From assembly GCA_963678705.1 (NCBI GenBank), contig OY783212.1:5704001-5768000 (forward strand): a DNA stretch of 64,000 nt. The letters are read 5' to 3'. The notes below the pieces were generated by a model that saw only the letters and a program-made list of their open reading frames with translations, did not search any database and was not told the origin of the DNA. Source of the stretch: Panorpa germanica. Its lineage: Eukaryota; Arthropoda; Insecta; Mecoptera; Panorpidae. The position numbers and the translations under genes were made by a program. Shown piece by piece: positions 1-12,709 of this stretch (position 1 is the first letter of the stretch; each line of letters begins with the position of its first letter).

Positions 1-1700
1 GAAATTTATTTCACTTTTCATTGTGCCAGTTGTTCGCTGTTCACAGTATATTCACACCTTTATTTAAAAAGCGAAAGAAAAAAAATACCGTTAATAAAAT
101 GAATTCACAGAAATAAAAACGAAACAAGAAATGCAAGTCACTTTTAATTCATATTCGCTTTCTTTATTGTTTATTGTTGAAAATTATTACAATTTGTTTT
201 TATTTTTATTTTTAAACAAAATATATTATTATTTACAAATGATAAAGATAGAATTCTTTGCTACTGTGTCTTTGTAGTTATTACCAACCAGTAGGGATGT
301 AACGAATATTCGCATCTATTATAATATTCGCATTCGCAATAGATTATGCGAATGTATTTGACAACGAAAAGTGAAAATAATTTATAAAATAACAATGCAA
401 TTGATTCGGTTTACAATATTTTTATTTTATTTACTACTTGAACTTGCAATATAAAATAACCAAAATAATCTTGGTGTAAATTACCAAATTTTTAATTACA
501 CTAAACTACTTTAAATGATATCTTTACTGAGAACACAAATGATAGGATTTATATTATATTACTAAGTAAAGCATTTAGTAGTTCGGTTTATATATGTGAC
601 CACACCGCTGCCTAATAAGTTTACGCTTAAGTCAATTTAATTAGATAACAACTAAACCCAGAAAATATAACTCTAGTCCGGTGGATCGAACCCGAAGACA
701 CAGTCGTTTGGCGTCTATCTATTTAATTTACATTCAAAGGCATCAGCTACAAAATTGATACGATTGTGTTTCCAAGGAATATATAATACTGATCTAACCA
801 ACTATATATATCATAAGAACAAAATTCAAAATCAGTTAGCAATAGGAGCAACCAAATTCTTGTAATACATAATAATAGAAAATCTTAGAAAAGCTACTCA
901 TTGTATCCCTAGAATGTAGACATTTTTCCAAAGAAGAACAGGGCGAGAAAACAGAACTGTTCAAAAAAGGTCAAAGCAATGTCATCATCAAAAGACGTAG
1001 AATAGAAAAGAGCAGGTGATACATGAAAGCAGTGATCGGCCAACATTTTTGAGTGTGATCCCATCACAAAATATATGCGAGTATTTTTATACGATAACAT
1101 TATCTTAAAATCTACAGCATTAAGTCTAAATAATCTATTGAATCCATAAAGCTATGTATTCCCAGGCATTACCTTGTAGCAAGCTCTCTCTGAAAGACAA
1201 GTTTCTACCTTTAAATGTAAAGTACAAATAGTAGACAAAACTAATTTTGTGGAACTAAATAATTTGTGATGGCGTTCGAATGTAAATGATGTATCAAAGT
1301 ATTTACATCACATTGTTTGTTTTTTTACTACTTTCGCCGTCATTTTAACGAATTTACTTTTTAAAATATGACACAACATATTTATACACATCATCCATTT
1401 GAGTAGAGCTACGAAATTAATTCATAAACATGTTGTTTATTTTGCAATCACAAAATTAAGAGGAAATGTTGTAGATAGAAACTGAAGGTTGAAAATAATA
1501 TGTCGCAATCAATAATATAACCCCAAAAATTGGTAAAAGTCATGGACAATGTCAACATTTACGAAAAAAAGGAGTGAAAAAGAAAGTTAATGTTAATGTA
1601 GTTGTATTCTGTGTATGTGTGTGTGTGTTTGTACATGTAGATACGTTCTTGTAGCCGTGAACTAAGCTGAACACCAGGAAGTTTAAACTTATAATAGTAT
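1..1700. other. Upstream intergenic DNA, no gene recognised
   Basis: AT-rich sequence with only short chance ORFs, none with recognisable protein content. A GT-rich microsatellite-like stretch lies near 1612-1630. I see no RNA gene and no intact transposon here. Confidence 0.5.
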
Positions 1701-1724
1701 AACAATTGTCAGATTTCCCTTTTC

Positions 1725-2862
1725 AAAATGGCGGACTATAATATACTTAAAAATCTCATGTAACAGCCAATGACCTGAGATTTTTTTAACAGTTTATTAT
1801 TATATTATTTTATAGAAATTTAAACTTTAATTATATATTATAGTAAGGTTTACTTTTGCTAAGCTGCTGTTGCAATTGCTAACTAAAAGTAGGGATTTTC
1901 TGGGTCACATCGTTTCCCTTTCCATTTTACTAAAACCTATTTGCAAGATGGCGACTCGCGGCTTCGACCTATGGCAAATGTTCAGTCTCTAACCTACTTT
2001 GCGTTTAAACGCAACTCAAATTTTATATTTATTATTATTCAATTATTTTGTTTCGTACATAGAAAATCAAATTTATTTTTAACATTTCAAATATTTTGAA
2101 TTTCAACGTTTCGAGGTTTGAATAACGGAAATTTATTTATTGTATTATTTTTGTGTTTTCTATTTTTCAAATTTAAATAATATAAAATGGCGAGTTATTT
2201 TTGTTTGAATGTGCTTTAGTTTTTACTACTTCCGGGTTTGTGATTCTTTTTAAATATAATAAATAATTTACAAACTTTGATTTAGCTTGTAAAGTTTTTG
2301 TAATGAATTAAATACGGGGCTAAATATAACGGAATTTATTAACTTTCGTGTCAGCTGTTAATAAAACTTTTGTGCAACAATTAGCGAACACCGGAAGTAA
2401 CTTTTGGTAGTGTTAGCAATTACCTACTTCCACGATAATGAAGTTTCTAATTTCATTGTCACCTTATTATTAATTAAATACGCATAAATTGTTACCGGAA
2501 GTCGAAAGTGTCTTTGGATAATAAAAATAAACATGTTATTTAATAAAATGGCGTCTAAATTTAAAATAAAATTTTATAAAGTGACGCAATGTATGTTCTT
2601 GGAAATAAAATTTATAGCTTTAGTGATATTTTATGATTCTCCTAAGTCGTAGTACTTCTCTTCTGGTACTTCACATACTGACATCTAAGCAATTCTAGAA
2701 TTAATTATTACCGACATTTTGTATAATAGAACTTTATGCACTTTGTAAACAATTTTCCGCCATTTTATTATATTTTTTTATGAATTGGTAGCTTTGGCTC
2801 TAACTTGCGATTAGTTGGACTAATATCGCTACCAATTCCTCGTAACTTTGCTACGCATGCGT
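1725..2862 (+). promoter_or_regulatory. Promoter-like block with repeated YY1/Pho-type and ETS-type motifs
   Basis: Five AAAATGGCG/AAGATGGCG-type motifs (the YY1/Pho core) lie at 1725-1736, 1945-1956, 2184-2194, 2545-2553 and, reversed, 2757-2766. Three ETS-type CCGGAAGT-like motifs lie at 2228-2235 (reverse), 2390-2398 and 2494-2502. A perfect palindrome ACGCATGCGT sits at 2853-2862. Combinations of YY1-, ETS- and NRF1-like motifs are typical of TATA-less promoters in animals. The block ends just before a 5' UTR-like stretch with an in-frame start and splice donor, so I infer it is the distal promoter of HR4. Motif identity is by eye. Confidence 0.45.
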
Positions 2863-2879
2863 ACAACGTATCTGGAAAT

Positions 2880-3143
2880 AGTATTTTATTCCACAGCGTA
2901 TTTAGCTGTAATAGAGTAACATTCGAGCAGTGATTTTACACCAATTAAAAAAGAGTAAACAATTTTAAAGTGAAAGAAAAAATGACGTTGACGAGTACAT
3001 AGACTGCGCATAGAAAACAAGTGTACATTACCTAACCTAAAAAGTGTCAAGTGCGATTGTTGGTTATGTTAAAAGACAAACTGTAACAAAGTGAAATAAA
3101 TGTGATAAATAAGTGAAAATTCATTCAAAAATGACATCTATAG
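2880..3143 (+). other. Hr4: Candidate distal 5' UTR and 13-nt first coding exon of HR4
   Basis: A start codon at 3131 in good context (CAAAATGAC) is followed 13 nt later by a clean donor (GTAACT at 3144). The exon codes for MTSI plus one base. Joined to the acceptor at 40256, it reads MTSIGI and then runs without a break into the MTLSRGP start of the main HR4 exon. The resulting CDS is 3039 nt, a multiple of three. The upstream sequence contains three short uORFs at 2982-3002, 3066-3086 and 3100-3105. The transcription start is not determined; 2880 is a nominal limit. In-frame joining of so short an exon could be chance, so this is inference. Confidence 0.45.
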
Positions 3144-6100
3144 GTAACTAAATTTAAAATTATTTTATAATTGGCATATCATTGGCATTTTATTTTGGTT
3201 TTTTTGTAGTTTTTGTTTTATTTTTGAATTTTATCAAATGTTTCGGAGTGAAACGATTTTGTGGAATACTACGTGAATTGAAAAAAATGTAAGTTTATAT
3301 TATAATTTTGAGGTTTTCTTAATCATATTTTTAGTTTTATTATTATTTAATATATAGCTTATTTATGAAATGACGCATTACACTATTCTGTTGATAAAAA
3401 CATGTTACATAGGATAATGAAACTACAGATAACTTTATATACTATATGCATGTTTACTAGCAACTCTTGCGCTGTTTTTTGCTATGAGATAAAATGTGTT
3501 TTATAATTAATCAGTAATTAAACGGAATTACCCGCTAACGTAATCTGTAGCATTGTCTACGTCCCTAAAAGAAATCGTCTTGAGATACAAGTGCAAATAG
3601 ATTTCATTAATTTTGAATACGTTATAAAACGTACACAAATATGCGCGAAGGTACAGTTTTTGAACAGTCAATGTGTTGCAACCTCTCGCCTTGAATCTTA
3701 CTATTTAATGTCAACTGATACTGATTAGAAGCTAAACAGAACGTGGCGCGGAATTGCGTTGTTTTTTCCGTCTTAAAGTAAATAACAATCTTAGATTCAA
3801 ATACATTTTTTAATCAAACTGGTTTTACTTTTGATACATACATTTTTTATATCTTAAATGTTTATTAAATTTATTGAATATGTATATAATATAAACTGGT
3901 GTTGGCCCCGTTGTAAAGCAACGTTTGTTTAATGTATATCATTTTAATTTATCAAATTAACTCGTTATTTTATTTCAAATTTTAATTGTATATATTAAAA
4001 TATTTAATAGTAATATTTGATGTTTCGCTCTCAAGTTTTGAATTACTTTTATAACCACGCATCGTTCTACTTCAATTGTATAACTGAAAATTTGAGATTT
4101 AAAAGATGACAAACTAAAATTTCTACCCCGCACTTCTAAAGAAAATGTAGTTCTTAATTTATTTAGCATTAGTTCTCCCTTTCGCCACCGCCACTGGAAT
4201 ATATTTGTCAACTGTCAGACACGGGACCCAAATTGTTCATATCTAAGAATATATGCTTGTATATTAACTCAGAGCCTTCTATCTTTTTACAATATACTGC
4301 AACTTCATCCCCTCCTTCGCCACTCTCGCCGTCTCTTAAATAGTGTGGTTTTCTATATTACTTCTTATATACCATATACCAAATTTCAACAGTCTAGCCG
4401 TTTTGCATCTTCGTACTCTAAAATTTGCGTCACTATTGAACTCAAATTCCGGAAAATTTGGTAAAAATGGTGTCTGTTACTTTAGATCTATATTATTCTA
4501 TATTTTCTAAATTAGACTTGCAAATGCCCGCTCCAAGGAATGCATTAGTTATAAACATAATTAGCATTTCATTTAAAGTCGCCTGATTGTTTTGGGTAGC
4601 TTATTATTTTCAGACATATCCTTTGAAATATTGTCTAATATTAAAGAGCGCCTTTAAAAACTTACAAAAGGAGATCTTTGTTTCTCAAATTGGTGTATTA
4701 ATTTCATTAATCTGTTTCTACTGAAATTATACTTATACATAACGTTCGAGTTTTGATTTGCATTATCGGTTACGCAACTTTACGGCAGTTATGACTGTTT
4801 CCCTCCAGAACACAAATATATGGTACAAAGTTTTTTCAAGAAATACGTTTTTAAAATTATGCTAAAGAACAGATTAAATTACAAAAAATAAATTACAATA
4901 AATGCGAAACACAATTCATTTCATACAAATATTTGTGGAATATTCATTGTTAAATTATGCAAAATCGATTGTAATTATATAAAATTAAGTAAAGTGGTTT
5001 GTAACATACCTACTTGTAATATACCTTCTATTAATAAATTATTTCTTAATTATAAGTTATTTAGTAATTACTTTCAAACCCACCTGTTCTGAATACAATG
5101 TCAAATATATGACATTACAATATGCTGTATTCATTGGAACATAACTTTTAATGGAGGGATTAACAGTGTAGTTTAAAAAAATGAATTTTGAAGAGCGTGA
5201 TAAGAAAATGTAATGCAGTTTACTTTTAATTTAATCCTATCTATTTTATATAGACATAGTTTTTATAATCGCTAGTTCATGTATCTCTAAACACAATAGG
5301 ACGGGATCCGCAACTCCATAAATTGTAACTGGATACAATTGAAGTGGAGTGAGATCAAATGTAGTAAATTATGAGTGGATACGAATTATTTTTTGGATGA
5401 CCCCAAAACAACTGGGTTTTACAGGGGAGGTTTTTTAAAGAGAAGGAGAAGGCCCACAAAGTATAATGTGGACCCACAATGTGTGTGTGGGGAGGGAGGT
5501 TGTTAAACACCACCTGGAAATAGATGGAGATATTAATAACTTGTGCCATCGGTGTAAATCTTGGTGATTGTAGCAAATACAAATAGTTTACAAGTGATAC
5601 TAAAATAGAAACTAACAAAAAAGGACAAATCTCAGTTATGCGTCGATAATAGGAAACAAGACAATAACTGAAAACAATATAGAAGCAATGGGAAATAGAT
5701 TACCGGGTGTTATCAACGAACATGACTTTCTAAATTGGACTAATGAAAAAGTGAAAAATATTGCAAGGAAAGAAACTGAAGCGGTAAATATTATTTGGCG
5801 AAGGAAAACATATATTTAAACTACCAGGCCCAAGAATAGAAAATAAAAGGAAAAAGAATGAGAGCACGACAACTCAAACTACAATTACCGTGTCAGATAA
5901 TGAGGATGATAGCTAGAATTCAAACATGGTATTAGAAAAAGAAACATATCAGGCATTGACAAAATCAAGAAAAATACGAAAAAGAAATATAAGAAAACAG
6001 AAAGAATTACTAGAGCAGGTGAAAAGAAGGATAAGAATATATAAAAGAAATAGATACAATTAAATTAAAATGTATATAAATGTATAGTGTATATTGATTT

Positions 6101-8238
6101 AAGTGCTAATAACTATTGAAAGTTGATCCACTCAAATAATTTTTTTTACAAGTTACAATGTATTTGGGGCCATACTCCCCTCAATAAAATGTCGAAAGGT
6201 TGGATACCAATTTACATAACATAAAATACAAACTGAGTTTTTCGGCCCTGAGTACGCTACTGGCTCCTACATACTATAAAAGTGAAATTTGTCGTGGGAC
6301 ACCATAAAACAAATGTAGGTGGACATATGATGGATTAATTGTGGCTATTTGTTTTAAATAACGCAAAGACCTTTGTCTCTCTAATAGTTCTCTAAAAGTA
6401 ATAAACCTCCTGTGTATTCTACGTATTCATTATTAATTTTATGTGTTTCAATGGGAGTCTGATGCGGTTTGCAGATGTATTGTGTTTGTCTATCATTACG
6501 TCAAAAACCAACAACAACAACAAAAAAACACACACAACACAATTGTCATTTCACTGTGAATAAAAATGAAAGTTTACTTTCACAAAACATAAAAACAAAC
6601 GGTTGTTGAATTAAATATTCGTATAAGAAAAACAATAAATCAACAAGTTGAAATGTTTTATTATCTCTGTCACACATTTTTATTAGGAAGTAATGCTAAG
6701 AAGTGAGACAGGAAATAAAGATTGTCTGAAGTATTGTTGAATATTTGTTTTAATGCTTTTAGGTATACATGAACAATTCAAAGAATTAAAAATAGGTATG
6801 TCAAGGAATCAGTACCAATTTATAAATTAAATTAAATTTTGTAAATACTTTGGAACACAAATACTTTTAAGTGTTAATTACAGATAACGTTTTTATGATT
6901 ATGCGCAATAAATTCAGAAAATATAACGCTGATCTTGGTCATTGTGTCAGTAAGGTAATATTTACTCCAAAGTGTTATTTTTGATTGTAAAGATAATTTA
7001 CATTTCTTAAATTCCTTAAAAAGTCTTCTACAGTTTTCAGTAATGTAGAAAAGGAAATTAACAAATCATTACGATTAATTGTAAGGTAATTTTAAGGTAA
7101 TTCCATTACCTAATTTTAAGATACGAGTTAATAGATCACAAAACATTATGTATTACGTTTTTTTTAATGTTAAATAAACCTCAAATATACGTAACTGTAC
7201 CAATAATCTAAATAATTCATAAAACTAACTTATTTTAATATTTTAGATTCTAATTTAAGATTACTAATATATCTTTCAAAAATATAATAGCTGATTAAAA
7301 TTGACAGTGTCAGAATCTGTTTATCTGTTTGTTTCTGCGTCCCACTAGCCTTGTGTTTATGTTTGTGACGACACAAAGCTTGACCCTCTATCGCCTGCGA
7401 TGGCCCTCACCATGATATTTTCTACTTTTAATATCATTTTTTAATCATTTAACTATTTATTACTGTAACGCTCTTAGTAAATCTTGTTCTCGCAAATGGA
7501 TTATGCTCGTACTGGTAATAATCTTTTAGCTTTCTATGTGTGCAAGCGTGATACACTCATTTGTAAAGACTGTACTTGTTTGGCTATGGAATTGTATAGG
7601 ATCGTAAGTGATAAATATCAAGTGCTTTATGCAGAGGCGGATTTAAGACTACAGGCGGACTGAGGAACAAATCCGATATTTTTCGATATATTATTAAAAA
7701 GGGGATAAAGATCGGCGAATGGAACCCAGTAGTTGAAATAGCCGTAAAATAAGAGAGGGAAAATGTTTGAAATATCATTTCAAAATAGATTTCGCTTAAT
7801 TTCAAAATAGAATTTTACCGTTTAATAATTTTGTTTTAATCTGAATTCAATAGGTCTCCAAAAGTTAATGCGGTAATGACCCGAAGGGGGTCCCAATATA
7901 CTATACCCTGTAAATGTATCTAAATACAACTGGTGAGGATAAAAAAGAGAATATTCAAGATATCCTCTTTCATTTTACTGTTCAGGGACTTGGATAACTC
8001 AATCCGGCGCTAGCATTAAATCTGTAGCATTCTAAGGTATAAAATGTAACGGAATCTAACACTTTAATTAGCTTGTGGCAAGCTAGCAAACAATTTTTAT
8101 ATTGCTCAATATTTTAAATACACATACTCGTGTTTATAAGTTGTAAATTATATATTACAAATGTTATAAATGTATATATTGTTTTAAGTGCTAACTGTCG
8201 AAAGTTCATGCACTCAAATAAATATTTAAAAAGAAAAT
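3144..8238. other. Hr4: Intronic (inferred HR4 intron 1) DNA, mostly featureless
   Basis: If the distal exon is right, this is the start of the 37-kb first intron. I find no gene. The segment 5640-6140 has an A-rich, lysine/arginine-coding character in several short frames and looks like a decayed retroelement. It ends near 6065-6140 in a tail that recurs at about 8150-8226. Confidence 0.4.
8150..8226 (+). repeat. Retroposon-like 3' tail, second copy of a motif near 6065-6140
   Basis: The phrase AAGTGCTAA, followed by TCGAAAGTT or TTGAAAGTT and then CACTCAAATAA, occurs both near 6100-6140 and here. Each follows an ATGTATATA-type run. Two copies ending in an A-rich stretch suggest the 3' end of a dispersed retroposon. 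No coding sequence is attached to this copy. Confidence 0.4.
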
Positions 8239-8559
8239 CTTAATATATATAAATTACGTGTCACGTTGTTTGTCCGTGTTTGTCCGCGATGGACTCCTAA
8301 ACTACTTAACCGATTTTAATCAAATTTGTACACCGTGTGCAGTTTGATCCAACTTGAAAGATAGGATAGCTTACATCTCAATTTATGATTGCAATATTAT
8401 CTTATTGCAAATTATTTGTCTATTAATTATCTGTTAGCTCCAAACGATTGTAAAAGATGGCGACATCTGTTGACAAGATTGAGTAAATATTCAATAGATG
8501 GCGCTATGTAATGTAATATAGAGCGTTAGGCACAGCAACGCGTGGCCGGGACAGCTAGT
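8239..8559 (+). mobile_element. Helitron-like non-autonomous element
   Basis: The right end carries GCAACGCGTGGCCGGGACAG followed by CTAGT at 8555-8559, and is flanked by T-A. This resembles the 3' end of many insect Helitrons, which stop at CTAGT or CTRR next to a GC-rich hairpin. The left part begins TATATATAAATTACG, followed by a segment including CCGATTTTAATCAAATTTG, a type of phrase common in such elements. It has no Rep/helicase coding capacity. The left boundary is approximate. Confidence 0.45.
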
Positions 8560-9550
8560 AATATATATATGTGAGTAAAATAAATCTTGGAACTAACTTG
8601 CGGTATGTTAGCAAGTGTGAAACTACAAATAAATTCTGTCTAGAAATAGCTTTAATATAAACTGACTAACAACTTAATGCAATGTGCGGTTAGGCTTATT
8701 GTAATTAGTCTTAGTAGATACATTTTAGAACGTTTGCATATCTACTGTTAATAGCAAACATATTTAGTGAAAACGTTACACATTTTCCCTTGCATTGTAT
8801 AACCAATGTAAAAAAAAAAAAAAAAAATTCCACAGTGTGTTAGAATTTCCGCATGATTCACATCTCTACTTTCACGTTAACACACATTTGTACACCCCTA
8901 TGTGTTTGTGAACTAACCTTGCTCAACGTAGTCTATACGGTACTCGTATACTAGTATGCGACGTGTATCTATGTTATACACTAGTATATTTGGACGCTGC
9001 ATAGTAATGCAACGAATCAGCTACGAGAGTAAACCCTGCGGGCTGAAGGGTGGTGCGGGGATCATGGTCCACGGAGTGGGGGACTCATCTGGGTAACAAG
9101 CCGTATGACAGACGTATGGACTGACGGACAGAGATAGATCAGCGATTTGCAACACGCGGAAGTACGAGAATATTGAACTTGCTGACCTAATCGGTTGACT
9201 CTAATGCCATCTCTCGGTCAAAACCAATACTAAACATATGTATGAATAAAAATAAGTTATTTTAAGATTTACTAGACATAGTTTTTGGCAGATATTTATT
9301 TTTGTTAGCTAATAGTTATGTATTTATATATATTTTTATCAGTTTGACATTTTTATAACACATTGATTATATTGCTAATTAAGTTTTCTTTTAGAGCTTT
9401 CTTAATGGGCTTCTATAAAATTGTAGATGGTTATGTCGCTGACATCTTTGCATATTAACAATGAAGTGTTCGCTGTTATAGAAGATTAATATAGTAAACT
9501 CTCTTTAGTTCAGCACGATTCTATAATCCGACTTGTTTTTCAATTTTTTT

Positions 9551-9940
9551 TTAAGGTGAAACGATAGTTGGCCATTTTTGATTCGCGAAATATTCAATTA
9601 GTTTGAGAAACATAATGAAGGTTATAAAATTTATGACAAACCTTTAGAAATTTTACCAGTCATATAAAAATTGGAATTTAACTAGAAAATATAGCAATAT
9701 TCATTTTCAAAACTTATTTTTGCGGTTCCAACTCATTAAAAGTCAGTGGAAGAAAGCAAAAAATGTAGATACGTTATTCATCTAAATAATTGCAGCTTTA
9801 GATTCGCGTTTATAGTTATTTACATAAAAACGATTTAAACATAAAAAAACATAGTTTTTTGTGATAATATTTAACCTGCTGTATAGTATCGCCATCAATA
9901 TTTCGCGAATAAAAAATGGCCAAGTATCGTTTCACCTTAA
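9551..9940. mobile_element. MITE with TTAA ends and about 42-bp inverted repeats (piggyBac-like)
   Basis: The left end TTAAGGTGAAACGATAGTTG continues with GGCCATTTTTGATTCGCGAA. The right end is its reverse complement with about two mismatches (TATTTCGCGAAT... to ...TTTCACCTTAA). Both ends stop exactly at TTAA (9551-9554 and 9937-9940), the target duplication used by piggyBac-type elements. The 390-bp body has no ORF. Family assignment rests on the TTAA only. Confidence 0.8.
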
Positions 9941-12649
9941 CATACTGATATTCTCCAAAAGAAATATTCAATGCTTGAATTAAATTTAATATTCTGGTTC
10001 TCTATAGTAAACTCTCTTCAATCTGGCTCGATGTTATTAGAAAACAATGCAGGGCTACGTAAAGGTAGGGTGGCAGCTAGAGTTAAACTACGTAATTTTC
10101 TTCATTTAACAGAATAAGTGACAGCACATGGATATTTATTTCCATGCTTTGATTACTTTTGTATCTTAGGTGCGCTTATGGATTTAATAGGCAAAAAACT
10201 ACGTTCTATTCAGGAGGGTGTGAGTGGTTGTAATGGTAAAAACTACGTTAGACTACATGAAGACAATGGATTCCAAAGGGGCCAAAATGGACCCTGGTGG
10301 TTTATGGATGATCCCTATGTTTTCTTGGCAATTTAATCAAAATATCAAATTCTGTAATTTTTAAGTGTAGTTATACACAGAAAAATTAAAACAATATCAC
10401 AATGTAACAATCCTGTTACAATGTAGGATAGACCAAGTTGCAGCGGGTGCATTTAAAGATCATTAAACTCTAATCTACACTTCTACAGTCGTATGAAGAA
10501 ATAAATCAAACCAAGTACGTGACACACATTATAAAATGTTTACCTAATTCATTAGCAAACTACTGAGACACTGTCGTCGCGTCGTGGCGTTGACAACCGT
10601 TCAATGGCAGTCGTCTGCTGCGTTATCAAACCATTTATAAAAATTTCAAGGGGCCTAGGATGTAACTTCATTGGCTAGATAACGCGTGACTAGTGTGTTT
10701 GTCGTATAAGGCTTTGTACGTCCTAGTGATATAATAGACAAATTATCAGTTATCAAAGTATTTCACCAATGAGGGAAACTGCTCTATCTGTTGGATTTAG
10801 TCTTCTAGTGGTGTAGACTACAAGTGGCAGTTGTATTTAGACATCTAAACCATTCTGTCAGTTTCTATATATATGTCAGTAATTTGAATGAACCATTTTT
10901 TATGCGTTAAATGTTTTAGAGTAAATTGTACAACTAGGAAAATTCCAATACACCAAATCTGGCTCGCGGGGTAATATTATAAATATAAGTTCGAATTTAA
11001 AAATAATATATAATTTGACGCCAAATGAACAAGAAATAGAATAAAAAAGGCATCGAAAGGGATGTAAGTGACAAATTTTGAAAATTTGAGATAACCAGCG
11101 CAAACGATAGAAGATGTACTAAACTATTTAATGGCACAGAGATATAAGCAAAAACTTGGACAGATTTTACTATATAGCGTGAAATCTAAAACCAATTGAA
11201 CGGAAACGCCTATACGATCTTAACTTTAAACTCGTTTTCTGAAATAATTTTACTTTTGTCGCTTACATCCCTTTCCATCTAGACACCTCATTTGTACTTT
11301 GCTTTAATTAATTTAATCTATTTCTATTTTATCGCTCCTTTCTACCAGTAACAATGACCTCTGCAAATAAATGAATTTGTGACTTATGTAGAATTCGGAA
11401 TGTTGCAAGAAAAGACAGTATATTGACTAGATATAACTAACTTTGGAAATGGTGTTTAGAAAATTATTGTAAAAGGGGCCCATTTAAAATCTTTGTTGCA
11501 TGGTACACACCGTTGAAGATGCGTCACTGGTGCTCGGTGTTCAAAAGATTTTTGTGCTTCGTTTTTGAGTTAATTGAATTGAATTTAATTGAGTGAATCG
11601 AAATCCCACCGTTAAGGAACCGAGATAAGTTATAGTAAACGGTACATGAACAAACGCAGGATGATACAAATAGAGATGGCAAATTTATCATGACTGCATT
11701 GAGATTTTTGGCCAATTTACGCGGGTCCTTTCAATTGTAACATTTTACTAGGTAGATTAATCCGTTTCTCCGATCCTTACTATTAGCTTTAGTTTAGTTC
11801 TTAGGTTAACATGCAAATTTTAATGGCCCATTTTTTTATATTTTATTTTTATGTTCCTCTCACTATTCTCATCACAGCTTTGACAACTGCATAATCACAC
11901 ACACAAAAAAAACCAAAATACTTCACTTTCAATTTTTAAAATCACAATTTCGTTTTCTATTTTTTTTACTTATGTCTACACAACTTTTACTCTCAAGTAC
12001 AGAACTCTTCACAACAAAAAAATCACACAAATTATAATTTAATTTTATCAAATGAGGCAATACTTGACCTAGATTTAATATATGATTAACATCGAGTCTA
12101 TGTACGAGCATTAAAGATAAAAATACTAAGAATTTTCAAACCAAATACAAATTATCATTTTAGCAAGTAAAATGAATGATATTTGTACTGGTTGTAAAGT
12201 AGTGGGGGGGAATTGAGAGTGTATGTAACTGACCTATATCAAAGCTCGACTGTTGCGCACCACGCGTCTGTATAATGTACTATTTATAGGTGGTATGTAG
12301 TAAGCGTTAGTGTTAAAGTTAGGTTAGAACACTAATATACATTAAAAAAACTGTTTATTATATGTAAAATACAATTAAAATATGAATGTGTATGTTGTTG
12401 TGTTTATAATAAATGTAATTATGTAATGTTTTTGAAGAAATGTGTTGTTATTATGGACTTAAGGTGGACGGAAAGTTTTGTATGTTGATAATTGGACCAC
12501 GTGTAGTGCCGAAGCTAAGCGCGTAAATAATATAATCATGTTTTTCGCGAATTTTGAAGTGTTTTGTTTTTTATTATTGTACTTGAGAAAAGAAGAAGAA
12601 TAATCATGCGTAATAGGTAAAATCTTTCAATTATTAAAGAGTATTATAT

Positions 12650-12709
<60 letters not shown>

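Noticed and set aside
670..720. tRNA B-box-like GGTTCGATCC on the minus strand at about 680-690
   Set aside because: The T-arm stem does not pair well and no convincing A box or acceptor stem lies at the right distance. At most a tRNA-derived SINE trace.
285..915. TAGGGATGTAA at 293 and TTGTATCCCTA at 902 as ends of a possible hAT element
   Set aside because: Similarity is short and imperfect, and no matching 8-bp target duplication flanks the pair.
12230..12470. Possible alternative promoter and first exon for HR4 (TATTTATAGG and a later AAGGTGG donor-like site)
   Set aside because: No start codon and donor combination that joins in frame convincingly; signals too weak.
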